From NCBI RefSeq assembly GCF_902805925.1, contig NZ_CADCUP010000121.1, positions 1 to 33,694 on the forward strand: a stretch of 33,694 nt of DNA. Reading direction: 5' to 3'. The notes below the pieces were generated by a model. That model did no database searches, had not been told where the DNA came from, and worked only from the letters and a program-made list of their open reading frames with translations. Source of the stretch: an uncultured Nocardioides sp. (GTDB taxonomy: Bacteria; Actinomycetota; Actinomycetes; Propionibacteriales; Nocardioidaceae). The position numbers were made by a program, and so were the translations under genes. Of this stretch, positions 22,700-31,442 are shown in pieces (the first letter of the stretch is position 1; every line of letters starts with the position of its first letter).

Positions 22700-23314
22700 T
22701 CACGCCTGGGCGGACGGCACCTTGAGCCCGACGTCGCGCAGCTCGAGCGCCGCCAGGGCCTGCACGACGTCCTCGTCGCCGCGCCGCCACGCACCGGCCG
22801 GGTCGTCGCTGATACGACCCAGCACGTGCATCGGCTGGTGCGAGAGCGCACGCAGGGCGAAGAGGTCTAGGTCCGCGCTGGAGTCCACGAAGCGCGCACC
22901 GGCGCCGGCCTCGCGGGCGAAGCGCCACCGGCGCGGGAGGTGGATCGCCGCCGCCACCAGCACCGGGATGAGCGCGATCGACAGTCCCAGCCACAGCGCC
23001 AGGTCCTCCACGGCGCGGACCGAGGACCGGCCCGCGTCCGCGAGCCGCTCCGAGGCCTCCGCGGCCTTGTCGAACGGGGTGGCGATGCCGTCGCCGACGA
23101 GCGGCACGTCGTCGAGCTCGGAGCCGGCATCGGCCAGCCCCGACGCCATCGAGGAGGCTGACTCCTCGGTCTGCCGCCCCGGCTCCGCCAGGGCCATCGT
23201 GCCGTCGTGGACGGCGGTGCCGATCCAGACCCAGGCGATGACCCACAGCACGAAGAGGAGGTCGGCGACCACCTGGCGGGTACGGCGGAGTGGGGCGTCG
23301 GCGTACAGCTTCAT
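22700..23314 (-). CDS. Membrane protein with two hydrophobic segments
   Basis: MKLYADAPLRRTRQVVADLLFVLWVIAWVWIGTAVHDG...LALWLGLSIALIPVLVAAAIHLPRRWRF. GGGGAC before the ATG. Confidence 0.8.
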   Translation of the reverse strand: MKLYADAPLRRTRQVVADLLFVLWVIAWVWIGTAVHDGTMALAEPGRQTEESASSMASGLADAGSELDDVPLVGDGIATPFDKAAEASERLADAGRSSVRAVEDLALWLGLSIALIPVLVAAAIHLPRRWRFAREAGAGARFVDSSADLDLFALRALSHQPMHVLGRISDDPAGAWRRGDEDVVQALAALELRDVGLKVPSAQA

Positions 23315-23411
23315 GTCCCCATGTGACCACGGCGGTCGGGTGCGGGTACTCACCCGGATGTGGGTATCCATGGGGGTGAGCGGGGCTCCGGAGGCAGCGA
23401 TGGTGGTGCCC

Positions 23412-23699
23412 ATGAGCACTCCCAATCAGACCCGGACCACCAACGCCTTCTACCTGCAGGCCGGCATCTCCTTCGGCATCGCCCTGCTGACGATGGTCTT
23501 CGCGATCATCTACCTGCCCGTCGACCCCTGGATCCGCGCCTTCCTCGGCATCGGGACCCTCTACCTCACGACCTCGGCCTTCACCCTCGCCAAGTGCGTG
23601 CGTGACGCCCAGGAGAGCCAGTACGTCGTGTCGCGCATCGACCAGGCGCGCGTGGACAAGATCCTCGCCGAGCACGACCCGTTCAGCTCGGTCTCCTGA
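23412..23699 (+). CDS. YiaA/YiaB family inner membrane protein
   Basis: MSTPNQTRTTNAFYLQAGISFGIALLTMVFAIIYLPVDPWIRAFLGIGTLYLTTSAFTLAKCVRDAQE. Confidence 0.85.
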   Translation: MSTPNQTRTTNAFYLQAGISFGIALLTMVFAIIYLPVDPWIRAFLGIGTLYLTTSAFTLAKCVRDAQESQYVVSRIDQARVDKILAEHDPFSSVS

Positions 23700-23754
23700 C
23701 GACGCGAGGAGCTGCCGGGCCTGTGGCGGCCGTCAGGGCGTCCGGCGCGGCTCC

Positions 23755-23760
23755 TAGGAT
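23755..23760 (+). promoter_or_regulatory. Leaderless-type -10 box TAGGAT for def
   Basis: 7 nt before ATG 23768. Confidence 0.6.
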
Positions 23761-23767
23761 GCCGTCC

Positions 23768-24382
23768 ATGCCCCGCGAGAACGCCGAGCCCACGCTGCAC
23801 GCGCCGTACGGACCCCTCCCCGAGGGCGGCACGGTCCGCACGATGACCCGCTGGGGCACTCCCGTCATGCACCGGCCGCAGGCCCCGGTGGCGCAGTACG
23901 ACGACGACCTGCGCGCGCTCGCGGCCGACATGGTCGCCACCATGTACGCCGCCGACGGCGTCGGCCTGGCGGCCTGCCAGATCGGCGTCGACCGCGCGCT
24001 GTTCGTCTTCGACTGCCCCGACGACGACGGCGAGCGCTGGGTGGGGCTGGTGTGCAACCCGGTGGTCACGCTGCCCGAGGGCAAGGACCGCCGCCTCGAC
24101 GAGGACGAGGAGGGCTGCCTGTCGTTCCCCGGCGCCTTCGTCGACTGTGCCCGCCCCGACTGGGCGCGCGTCGACGGCACGGGGCTCGACGGCGAGCCGG
24201 TGACCTTCGAGGGCTCCGGGCTGATCGCGCGCTGCCTCCAGCACGAGACCGACCACACCCTCGGCACCGTCTTCGCCGACCGCATCTCGGCCAAGGCCCG
24301 CAAGAAGCTCGAGAAGGCGCAGGCGAGGACCGCCGACGACTTCCCGCCCGACTGGCCCGTGCGCGGGAACGCCTCCGCGTGA
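23768..24382 (+). CDS. def: Peptide deformylase
   Basis: GVGLAACQIGV, EEGCLSFPGAFV and QHETDHTLGTVFADRI match the three deformylase motifs. Start at 23768 supported by a TAGGAT box 7 nt upstream. Confidence 0.95.
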   Translation: MPRENAEPTLHAPYGPLPEGGTVRTMTRWGTPVMHRPQAPVAQYDDDLRALAADMVATMYAADGVGLAACQIGVDRALFVFDCPDDDGERWVGLVCNPVVTLPEGKDRRLDEDEEGCLSFPGAFVDCARPDWARVDGTGLDGEPVTFEGSGLIARCLQHETDHTLGTVFADRISAKARKKLEKAQARTADDFPPDWPVRGNASA

Positions 24383-25212
24383 GCGCTCCCCAGCGCGTCA
24401 CCACCCGCAACGCCCGCTTCCAGCAGTGGGAGGCGCTGCTCACCAACCGCACCAAGCGGCACCGGCTCGGCGAGCTCCTGGTCCAGGGCGTCCGCCCGAT
24501 CACGCTGGCCGTCGAGCACGGGTGGCGGGTGCGCACCCTCCTGCACGACGGCCGGAGCCAGACCTCCGCCTGGGCCGACCGGCTCTGGGACGGCATCGAC
24601 GCCGAGCGCTTCCTGGTGGCGCCGGAGCTGATGGCCGAGCTCGGGGGCAAGGAGGAGTCGCCCGAGCTGCTGGCCGTGGTGGAGATGCCGCAGGACGACC
24701 TGGCACGGCTGGGCGATCGTGGCCGCGGCGGTCCGGTCGTGGTCTTCGACCGGCCCTCCAGCCCCGGCAACCTCGGGACCCTCGCCCGCTCGGCCGACGC
24801 GTTCGGCGCGGCCGGGCTGGTCGTCACCGGTCACGCCGCCGACCCCTACGACCCTCGGTGCGTGCGGGCCAGCACCGGGTCGCTCTTCGCGTTGACGGTG
24901 GTGCGCGCCGCCGGCCACGCGCCGGTCGTGGAGTGGGCGCACGAGCACGGCTACCGCATCGTCGGCACCGACGAGGCCGGCCCGGACGAGTCGGGCACGG
25001 TCGATTCAGGCACGGTCGACCTCGAGGCCGCCGACCTGCGCGGGCGGGTGGTCCTGGTGGTCGGCAACGAGCACGCCGGCCTCAGCCAGGGCTGGCTCGA
25101 GGCGTGCGACGAGGTGGCGAGCATCCCGATGTCGGGCAGCGCCAGCTCCCTGAACGCAGCGACCGCGGGCTCGCTGGTGCTGTACGCCGCGATGCGGCAG
25201 CGGCGGGGGTAG
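24379..25212 (+). CDS. TrmH/SpoU family RNA methyltransferase (first)
   Basis: VVVFDRPSSPGNLGTLARSADAFGAAGLVV, VVLVVGNEHAGLS, SIPMSGSASSLNAATAGSLVLYAAMR. Overlaps def by GTGA. Confidence 0.92.
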   Translation: MSAPQRVTTRNARFQQWEALLTNRTKRHRLGELLVQGVRPITLAVEHGWRVRTLLHDGRSQTSAWADRLWDGIDAERFLVAPELMAELGGKEESPELLAVVEMPQDDLARLGDRGRGGPVVVFDRPSSPGNLGTLARSADAFGAAGLVVTGHAADPYDPRCVRASTGSLFALTVVRAAGHAPVVEWAHEHGYRIVGTDEAGPDESGTVDSGTVDLEAADLRGRVVLVVGNEHAGLSQGWLEACDEVASIPMSGSASSLNAATAGSLVLYAAMRQRRG

Positions 25213-25226
25213 CGGCTTGCGGCCGG

Positions 25227-26042
25227 TCAGCGGCGGGCGCCGACGTAGCAGGCGACCGCCGTGGCCGCGGCGACGTTGAGGGAGTCGATGCCCTCGCGCA
25301 TCGGGATGATCGCTCGGCGCTCGGCGCTCTGCTCCCACCGGCTGCTGAGGCCGTGACCCTCCGAGCCCAGCACCAGGGCGAGCCGGTCGACCCCGGCCAC
25401 GGCCTCCTCGACGGGTACGGCGTCGTCGGCCAGCGTCAGTGCCACGGTGGTGAAGCCGGCGTCGGTCAGCGCCGGCAGGGCGTCGTACCACTCGGGCAGG
25501 CGGGTCCAGGGCATCGTGAACACCGCACCCATCGCCACCTTCACCGCACGGCGGTACAGCGGGTCGGCGCAGCGCGGCGCCAGCAGCACGGCGTCGAAGC
25601 CGAGGGCGGCGCCACTGCGGAAGATCGCGCCGACGTTGGTGTGGTCCACGACGTCCTCCAGCACGAGCACCGACCGGGCGCCCTCCAGCACCTCGGCCAC
25701 CGACGGCAGCGGGCGCCGCTCGAGGGAGGCCAGCGCACCGCGGTGCACGTGGAAGCCCGTCACCTGCTCCGCCAGCGCCTCGGAGAGCACGAAGCACGGG
25801 GCGTCGGTCGTGGCGAGCACGTCGCCGAGGCCCTCGAGCCACCGCTCGGCCATCAGGAACGAGCGCGGGGTGAAGCCGCCCTCGACGGCCCGGCGTACGA
25901 CCTTCTCGCCCTCGGCCAGGAAGAGGCCGTGCTCGCTCTCGAGGTGCTTGCGCAGCTCGACGTCGCGCAGGTCGCGGTAGTCGGCCAGGCGGGGGTCGGC
26001 GGGGTCAGAGATCGGGGTGAGCGCGGCCATCGGCGCCATCAT
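25227..26042 (-). CDS. TrmH/SpoU family RNA methyltransferase (second)
   Basis: FLAEGEKVVRRAVEGG, VLVLEDVVDHTNVGAIFRSGAALGFDAVLLAP, LALVLGSEGHGLS, IIPMREGIDSLNVAAATAVACY. Start 26030 is also possible. Confidence 0.92.
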   Translation of the reverse strand: MMAPMAALTPISDPADPRLADYRDLRDVELRKHLESEHGLFLAEGEKVVRRAVEGGFTPRSFLMAERWLEGLGDVLATTDAPCFVLSEALAEQVTGFHVHRGALASLERRPLPSVAEVLEGARSVLVLEDVVDHTNVGAIFRSGAALGFDAVLLAPRCADPLYRRAVKVAMGAVFTMPWTRLPEWYDALPALTDAGFTTVALTLADDAVPVEEAVAGVDRLALVLGSEGHGLSSRWEQSAERRAIIPMREGIDSLNVAAATAVACYVGARR

Positions 26043-27273
26043 GCCGGGCGGCCACCGGGGCGAAGTGGCCGGGACGTGCCACGCCCACGACGTCGCCGAT
26101 CACGATGATCGCCGGCGGGGCGACCTGCTCCTCCGCCATCCGGTCGGTCAGGGTGGCGAGGGTGGCGAGCACCGTGCGCTCCTCGGGCATCGTGCCGTCG
26201 ACGATGACCGCGACGGGGGTGCTCGGCCTCCGCCCGCCGTCGAGGAGGGCCGTGGCGATGGCCGGGGCGTTCTCCACCGCCATCATCAGCACCACCGTGC
26301 CGCGCAGGCGCGCGACGGCGGGCCACTCCACGAGCGACTCGGGGTGGCCGGGCGGCAGGTGGCCGGAGACGACCGTGAAGTCGTGGGCGACGCCGCGGTG
26401 GGTGACCGGGATCTGGGAGGTGCCCGGCACGCTCACCGACGAGGAGAGGCCGGGGATGACGGTGACGGGCACACCGGCCTCGCGGCACGCCAGCAGCTCC
26501 TCGTAGCCGCGTCCGAAGACGAAGTTGTCCCCGCCCTTGAACCGCACGACCCGCTTCCCGGCCCGGGCCCGGTCGATCAGCAGGTCGTTGATCTGGTCCT
26601 GGCGGGCCGAGCGACCGCGCGGCAGCTTGGCGACGTCGATCAGCTCGACGCCCGGTGCCAGCTCGTCGAGCAGCTCGCGGGGCGCGAGCCGGTCGGTCAC
26701 GACGACGTCGGCACTGGCCAGCGCGTGCCGGGCGGCGACCGTCACCAGCTCGGGGTCACCGGGTCCTCCCCCGACCAGCACGACGCCGGCCGTCCTCTCC
26801 AGGGCGCCCCGGGTGGTGAGCTGCCCGTCGCGCAGGGCGGTGACGATGTCGTCGCGCAGGCGGGCCGACTGGTGCGGCTCGCGGTTGCCGAGCACCGCCA
26901 CCGTCACCGAGCCGTGCCGGCCGACCGCGGGCGTCCAGGCGGTGGCCTCCCGGGCGTCGTCGCTGCGCACGCAGAAGACGCGTCGCTCCTCCGCGGCCGC
27001 CGAGACCGCCGCGTTGACCTGCGGGTCGTCGGTGGCCGCGATGACGTACCACGCGCCGTCGAGGTCGCTCTCGGTGAACGGGCGCAGGACCAGCCTGACC
27101 TCGGCCGCCATGCCCTCGAGGGCCGGCGTCACCTGGGGCGACACCACGGTGACGCGGGCACCGGCGGCGATGAGCGCCGGGACCCGGCGCTGGGCGACGT
27201 GGCCGCCTCCCACCACCACGACGGGCCGGCCGCCGAGTCGCAGGCCGGCGGGGTACGGCGGATGGTCGGTCAC
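26005..27273 (-). CDS. cobA: Uroporphyrinogen-III C-methyltransferase fused to an N-terminal siroheme synthase (precorrin-2 dehydrogenase) domain
   Basis: RPVVVVGGGHVAQRRVPALIAAGARVTVVSP plus GVVLVGGGPGDPELVTVAARHALASADVVVTDRL and VVRFKGGDNFVFGRGYEELLACREAGVPVTVIPGLSS. GTG start 27273. Confidence 0.94.
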   Translation of the reverse strand: MTDHPPYPAGLRLGGRPVVVVGGGHVAQRRVPALIAAGARVTVVSPQVTPALEGMAAEVRLVLRPFTESDLDGAWYVIAATDDPQVNAAVSAAAEERRVFCVRSDDAREATAWTPAVGRHGSVTVAVLGNREPHQSARLRDDIVTALRDGQLTTRGALERTAGVVLVGGGPGDPELVTVAARHALASADVVVTDRLAPRELLDELAPGVELIDVAKLPRGRSARQDQINDLLIDRARAGKRVVRFKGGDNFVFGRGYEELLACREAGVPVTVIPGLSSSVSVPGTSQIPVTHRGVAHDFTVVSGHLPPGHPESLVEWPAVARLRGTVVLMMAVENAPAIATALLDGGRRPSTPVAVIVDGTMPEERTVLATLATLTDRMAEEQVAPPAIIVIGDVVGVARPGHFAPVAARHDGADGRAHPDL

Positions 27274-27350
27274 GCACCCATTCTCGTCTTGTGCCCCACC
27301 GGTCCCCGGCTCCGGTCCGAGTCCTGAGCACCCGAACGACGGATGGCCGG

Positions 27351-27384
27351 GCGCCAGGAACCGCCGCACCCGGCGCCCTGGCGC
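27351..27384 (-). terminator. Hairpin downstream of the FMN reductase gene
   Basis: GCGCCAGG ... CCTGGCGC perfect 8-bp arms, 18-nt loop. No T-tract. Confidence 0.45.
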
Positions 27385-27403
27385 GTCGCGCTGCCGGCCC
27401 GGG

Positions 27404-28009
27404 TCACCGCGCCAGCAGGGTCGCGAAGTCGACGACCTCGGCGTAGGGGTCCTCGACCGGCCTCGCCGGCGCCGCCGCGACCAGGGCGGCGAGCTCGCCC
27501 CCGGCCGCGGTGATGCGCCCGTCCAGACCGGCGGCACGGTCGCCACCGAAGTCCTCGGTGGCGGCGAACACCGCGGTGGGCGCCACGATCGCCTTCAGGT
27601 AGGCGAACAGCGGCCGCATGGCGTGCTCCAGCACCAGGCTGTGCCGCGAGGTCCCCGCCGTCGCACCGAGCAGGACCGGGGTGCCGGCCAGGGCACCGGG
27701 CTCGAGCACGTCGAAGAACGTCTTGAAGAGCCCGGAGTACGACGCGGAGAACACCGGCGTCACCGCTATCACGCCGTCGGCCCGGGAGACCGCCTCCACG
27801 GCCTTCTCGAGCTCGCCGGTCGCGAAGCCGGTCACCAGGCGGTCGGCGAGGCCGTGGGCCAGGGCCCGGAGGTCGACCACGTCGACCTCGACGCGCTGGC
27901 CCGAGGCGCGCAGCGCCTCGGTCGTGGCCGTGGTGAGCTGGTCGGCGAGCAGCCGGGTCGAGGACGGGCTGCTCAGCCCGGCGGTCACCACGGCGATGCG
28001 GCGGGTCAT
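27404..28009 (-). CDS. NAD(P)H-dependent FMN reductase (CE1759-like)
   Basis: MTRRIAVVTAGLSSPSSTRLLADQLTTATTEAL...GVIAVTPVFSASYSGLFKTFFDVLEPGALAGTPVLLGATAGTSRHSLVLEHAMRPLFAYL. Confidence 0.9.
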   Translation of the reverse strand: MTRRIAVVTAGLSSPSSTRLLADQLTTATTEALRASGQRVEVDVVDLRALAHGLADRLVTGFATGELEKAVEAVSRADGVIAVTPVFSASYSGLFKTFFDVLEPGALAGTPVLLGATAGTSRHSLVLEHAMRPLFAYLKAIVAPTAVFAATEDFGGDRAAGLDGRITAAGGELAALVAAAPARPVEDPYAEVVDFATLLAR

Positions 28010-29088
28010 GCGGCCACCTCCTGGCGGGTCTCGATGAGGGATGCGTGGGTGGGGGCGTCGGGCACGTGGGCCGGGCGGCCCTCGGCGAAGCCGGCGCGCA
28101 GGTCGGGGAGGATCTCGCCGAGCAGGTCGAGCTGCTCCAGCACCGTCTTCAGCGGCAGTCCGGCGTGGTCCATGAGGAAGAGCTGGCGCTGGTAGTCGCC
28201 GACGTACTCACGGAAGCCGAGCGTGCGCTCGAGGACCTGCTGGGGCGAGCCCACGGTCAGCGGCGTGGCCTCGGTGAACTCCTCCAGCGAGGGGCCGTGC
28301 CCGTAGACCGGGGCGTTGTCGAAGTAGGGCCGGAACTCAGCGACCGCGTCCTGGCTCCTCCGGCGCATGAAGACCTGACCACCGAGTCCGACGATCGCCT
28401 GGTCGGCGCTGCCGTGGCCGTAGTGCTCGAAGCGGCGCCGGTAGAGCGCCACCATCTGCCGGGTGTGCGAGGCGGGCCAGAAGATGTGGTTGGAGAAGAA
28501 GCCGTCGCCGTAGAACGCGGCCTGCTCGGCGATCTCGGGGCTGCGGATCGAGCCGTGCCACACGAACGGGGGCACGCCGTCGAGCGGGCGCGGCGTGGCG
28601 GTGAAGCCCTGGAGCGGGGTGCGGTGCCGGCCCTCCCACGTCACGACCTCCTCGCGCCAGAGGCGGTGGAGCAGCGCGTAGTTCTCGATGGCCAGGTCGA
28701 TGCCGTCGCGGATGTCCTTGCCGAACCACGGGTACACCGGGCCGGTGTTGCCGCGGCCCAGCGTCAGGTCCACGCGACCCTCCGCGAGGTGCTGGAGCTG
28801 TGCGTAGTCCTCGGCGATCCGCACCGGGTCGTTCGTGGTGATGAGCGTCGTCGCGGTGGACAGGATGACCCGCTCGGTCTGCGCGGCGATGTAGGCCAGC
28901 GTCGTCGTCGGGGACGACGCGGCGAAGGGCGGGTTGTGGTGCTGGCCCAGGGCGACGACGTCGAGCCCGACCTCCTCGGCCTTCCTGGCGATCTCGACGG
29001 TGGCCCTGATGCGCTCGTGCTCGCTGGGCGTGGCCCCCGTCGTGGGGTCCGTCGTGACGTCGCCGACGCTGAAGATGCCGAACTGCAT
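28006..29088 (-). CDS. LLM class flavin-dependent oxidoreductase (CE1758-like)
   Basis: MQFGIFSVGDVTTDPTTGATPSEHERIRATVEIARKAEEVGLDVVALGQHHNPPF...LTLGRGNTGPVYPWFG. AAAAGGAG RBS; ATGA overlap with the FMN reductase. Confidence 0.92.
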   Translation of the reverse strand: MQFGIFSVGDVTTDPTTGATPSEHERIRATVEIARKAEEVGLDVVALGQHHNPPFAASSPTTTLAYIAAQTERVILSTATTLITTNDPVRIAEDYAQLQHLAEGRVDLTLGRGNTGPVYPWFGKDIRDGIDLAIENYALLHRLWREEVVTWEGRHRTPLQGFTATPRPLDGVPPFVWHGSIRSPEIAEQAAFYGDGFFSNHIFWPASHTRQMVALYRRRFEHYGHGSADQAIVGLGGQVFMRRRSQDAVAEFRPYFDNAPVYGHGPSLEEFTEATPLTVGSPQQVLERTLGFREYVGDYQRQLFLMDHAGLPLKTVLEQLDLLGEILPDLRAGFAEGRPAHVPDAPTHASLIETRQEVAA

Positions 29089-29119
29089 GCCGCTCCTTTT
29101 GGTTGAATGACGAACTACC

Positions 29120-29133
29120 TGACCGAACGGTCA
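29120..29133. promoter_or_regulatory. TetR-operator-like palindrome TGACCG-AA-CGGTCA
   Basis: Perfect 6-bp arms in the leader/promoter of the LLM oxidoreductase operon. Confidence 0.5.
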
Positions 29134-29278
29134 TCCGCCATGACTTATTCCGACCATCCGGGTGGTCGTCACGGCGGCCGTGCTCCTGCCCGGACTGCGG
29201 ACCGCACCCCGGGCCGCCACCCGCGAGACTCGAGGAGCCGGTCCCCCCGGACCGCGTCTCTCCACCCCTGAGGTGCTC

Positions 29279-29780
29279 ATGACTGCTCGCGCCCGCACGG
29301 CCCTCGCAGCCGCCGTACTGCTCGTCCTGGCGACCCTCGCGGCCGCCCTGCGCTGAGCAGCGCCACGGCCCAGGCCGGCGAGCAGCGCAGAGCCCTCTCG
29401 ACCCGGGGCACCAGCACCGACGACGTCGAGCTCCGCACGATCGTGGTGATCAACGCGGTGCGCGCCGAGCACGGGCTGCGCCCGATCCGCGTCGTCCCGT
29501 GCCTCGACGCCCTCTCGGAGAGCTGGGGCGCGCGGATGGCCACCGAGGGCCTGTGGAGGCACCGCGACATGTCCGCCGTCGTCAGGGCCTGCCGACTGAC
29601 GTGGACCGGTGAGACGCTCGCCCGCGGCCAGTTCACCCCGGAGGACCTCGTGGGCATGTGGATGGACTCCCCGCCGCACCGCGCCATCCTGCTGACGGGC
29701 CGCGCCCGGCTGGCCGGCATCGACGCCAGGGCCCCGGCGGCGACTACTCCGCCGTCCTCAACCTGGGTGACCGACGCTGA
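29279..29780 (+). pseudogene. Secreted CAP/SCP-domain protein disrupted by two apparent frameshifts
   Basis: Signal peptide MTARARTALAAAVLLVLATLAA (phase 2) continues as LSSATAQAGEQRRALSTRG...VINAVRAEHGLRPIRVVPCLDALSESWGARMATEGLWRHRDM...GETLARGQFTPEDLVGMWMDSPPHRAILL (phase 1) and ends as GGDYSAVLNLGDRR* (phase 0). Confidence 0.75.
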
Positions 29781-29833
29781 CCTGATGGTCTAGGTTGGGC
29801 GGTTCCGCCCAATCGCACCGCCCGGGGGTCCGC

Positions 29834-30634
29834 ATGCTCTACGTCGCTGTCGCGACGCGGACGTTCCGGCGGTACTCCACCTACGTCGGCGCCACGGTGG
29901 CGGGGATCTTCACCAACTCCGTCTTCGGCGTGATCTACAGCTTCGCCTACCTCGCCCTGTGGGACCAGCGCCCCGACGCCGGCGGGTACGACGGCAGCGA
30001 CGCGGTCACCTACGTGTGGATCGGCCAGGCGCTGCTGATGACCGTCGCGGTGTGGGGCGGCGGCACCACCGACGACCTCGCCGAGCGGATCCGCACCGGC
30101 GACGTGGCCATCGACCTCTACCGGCCGGTGGGGATGATGGGCTGGTACCTCGCCGGCGACCTCGGACGGGCGGCGTACCACCTGCTGACGCGCGGGATCG
30201 GGCCGACGGTCCTGGCGTGGCTTCTCTTCGACCAGTTCGACTTCCCCGGCAGTGTCCAGGCGGCGCTGGGGTTCGTCCTCAGCCTGGTGCTCGCCGTGGT
30301 GACGAGCTTCGCGATCCGCTGGTTGGTCGCCTGCTCGGCGTTCTGGCTGCTCGACCAGTCGGGGCTGCGGATGATGGCGGGCGCGCTGGCGCTCTTCTTC
30401 AGCGGCATGGCGCTGCCGCTGGTGATCTTCCCCGAGCCGTGGCGCACGATCGCGCTGGCGCTGCCGTGGGCGTCGTACCTCCAGACCCCGGCCGACATCT
30501 GGCTGGGCAAGCGCGAGGGGCTCGACCTCCTGGCAGCCCTGGCCCAGCAGGGCGTGTGGATCGCGGTGCTGCTCGGCCTCGGGCAGCTCGTGCTGCGCTC
30601 GGCGACCCGCAAGGTGGTGGTGCAGGGTGGCTGA
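29834..30634 (+). CDS. ABC-2 type transporter permease (first)
   Basis: Multi-TM protein: MLYVAVATRTFRRYSTYVGATVAGIFTNSVFGVIYSFAYLALWDQ..., followed by a second permease and an ATPase. Confidence 0.9.
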   Translation: MLYVAVATRTFRRYSTYVGATVAGIFTNSVFGVIYSFAYLALWDQRPDAGGYDGSDAVTYVWIGQALLMTVAVWGGGTTDDLAERIRTGDVAIDLYRPVGMMGWYLAGDLGRAAYHLLTRGIGPTVLAWLLFDQFDFPGSVQAALGFVLSLVLAVVTSFAIRWLVACSAFWLLDQSGLRMMAGALALFFSGMALPLVIFPEPWRTIALALPWASYLQTPADIWLGKREGLDLLAALAQQGVWIAVLLGLGQLVLRSATRKVVVQGG

Positions 30635-31442
30635 CGCCTCGGTCGTGCGGGCGGCGCCGCGGCAGTACGCGTGGATCGCCCTGATGTGGATCCGCGCCGC
30701 GCTGGCCTACCCGGCGTCGTTCTGGACCCTGACGGTCGCCGGCGCGATCATCACCGGGCTCGACTTCGTCGGGATCGCGATCATGTTCACCACCATCGAC
30801 ACCCTCGGCGACTTCGGGCTGCGCGAGATCGCCCTGCTGTACGGCGCCACCGGCGTCGCGCTGGGCCTGGCCGACATGGCCATCGGCAGCGTCGAGCAGA
30901 TCGGGCACCACGTGCGCACCGGCAGCCTGGACACGATGCTCACCCGGCCGGTGCCGCTGCTCGTGCAGGTGTGCGCCGACCGGTTCGCGCTGCGGCGGCT
31001 GGGCCGGATCAGCCAGTCGGCGGTCGTGCTGGCCTGGGCGGCGGTACCGATCGACTGGACGCCTGCGCGGGTCGCGGTGACGCTGATGATGCTGGTGGCG
31101 GGGCTCGGCATCTTCTTCGCGTTCTTCGTGGCCTTCTCGTGCATCCAGTTCTGGACCGCCGACGCCTCCGAGCTCGCCAACGCCTTCACCTACGGCGGCA
31201 ACACCATGACGCAGTACCCGCTCACGGTCTTCCCCCGCGAGGTGGTGCTGTCCCTGACCTTCTTGCTGCCCGTGGCCTTCGTGAACTGGTACCCCAGCCT
31301 GTACGTCCTGGGCCGGGAGGATCCCTTCGGCATGCCGTCGTGGTTCGCGTTCCTCTCCCCCGCCGTCGCACTGGCCCTCCTCGCCCTCGCCGCGCTGGCC
31401 TGGCGCACCGGCGTCCGCCACTACACCTCGACGGGAAGCTGA
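30627..31442 (+). CDS. ABC-2 type transporter permease (second)
   Basis: Multi-TM; overlaps the upstream permease by 8 nt and the downstream ATPase start by 1 nt. Confidence 0.9.
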   Translation: MADASVVRAAPRQYAWIALMWIRAALAYPASFWTLTVAGAIITGLDFVGIAIMFTTIDTLGDFGLREIALLYGATGVALGLADMAIGSVEQIGHHVRTGSLDTMLTRPVPLLVQVCADRFALRRLGRISQSAVVLAWAAVPIDWTPARVAVTLMMLVAGLGIFFAFFVAFSCIQFWTADASELANAFTYGGNTMTQYPLTVFPREVVLSLTFLLPVAFVNWYPSLYVLGREDPFGMPSWFAFLSPAVALALLALAALAWRTGVRHYTSTGS

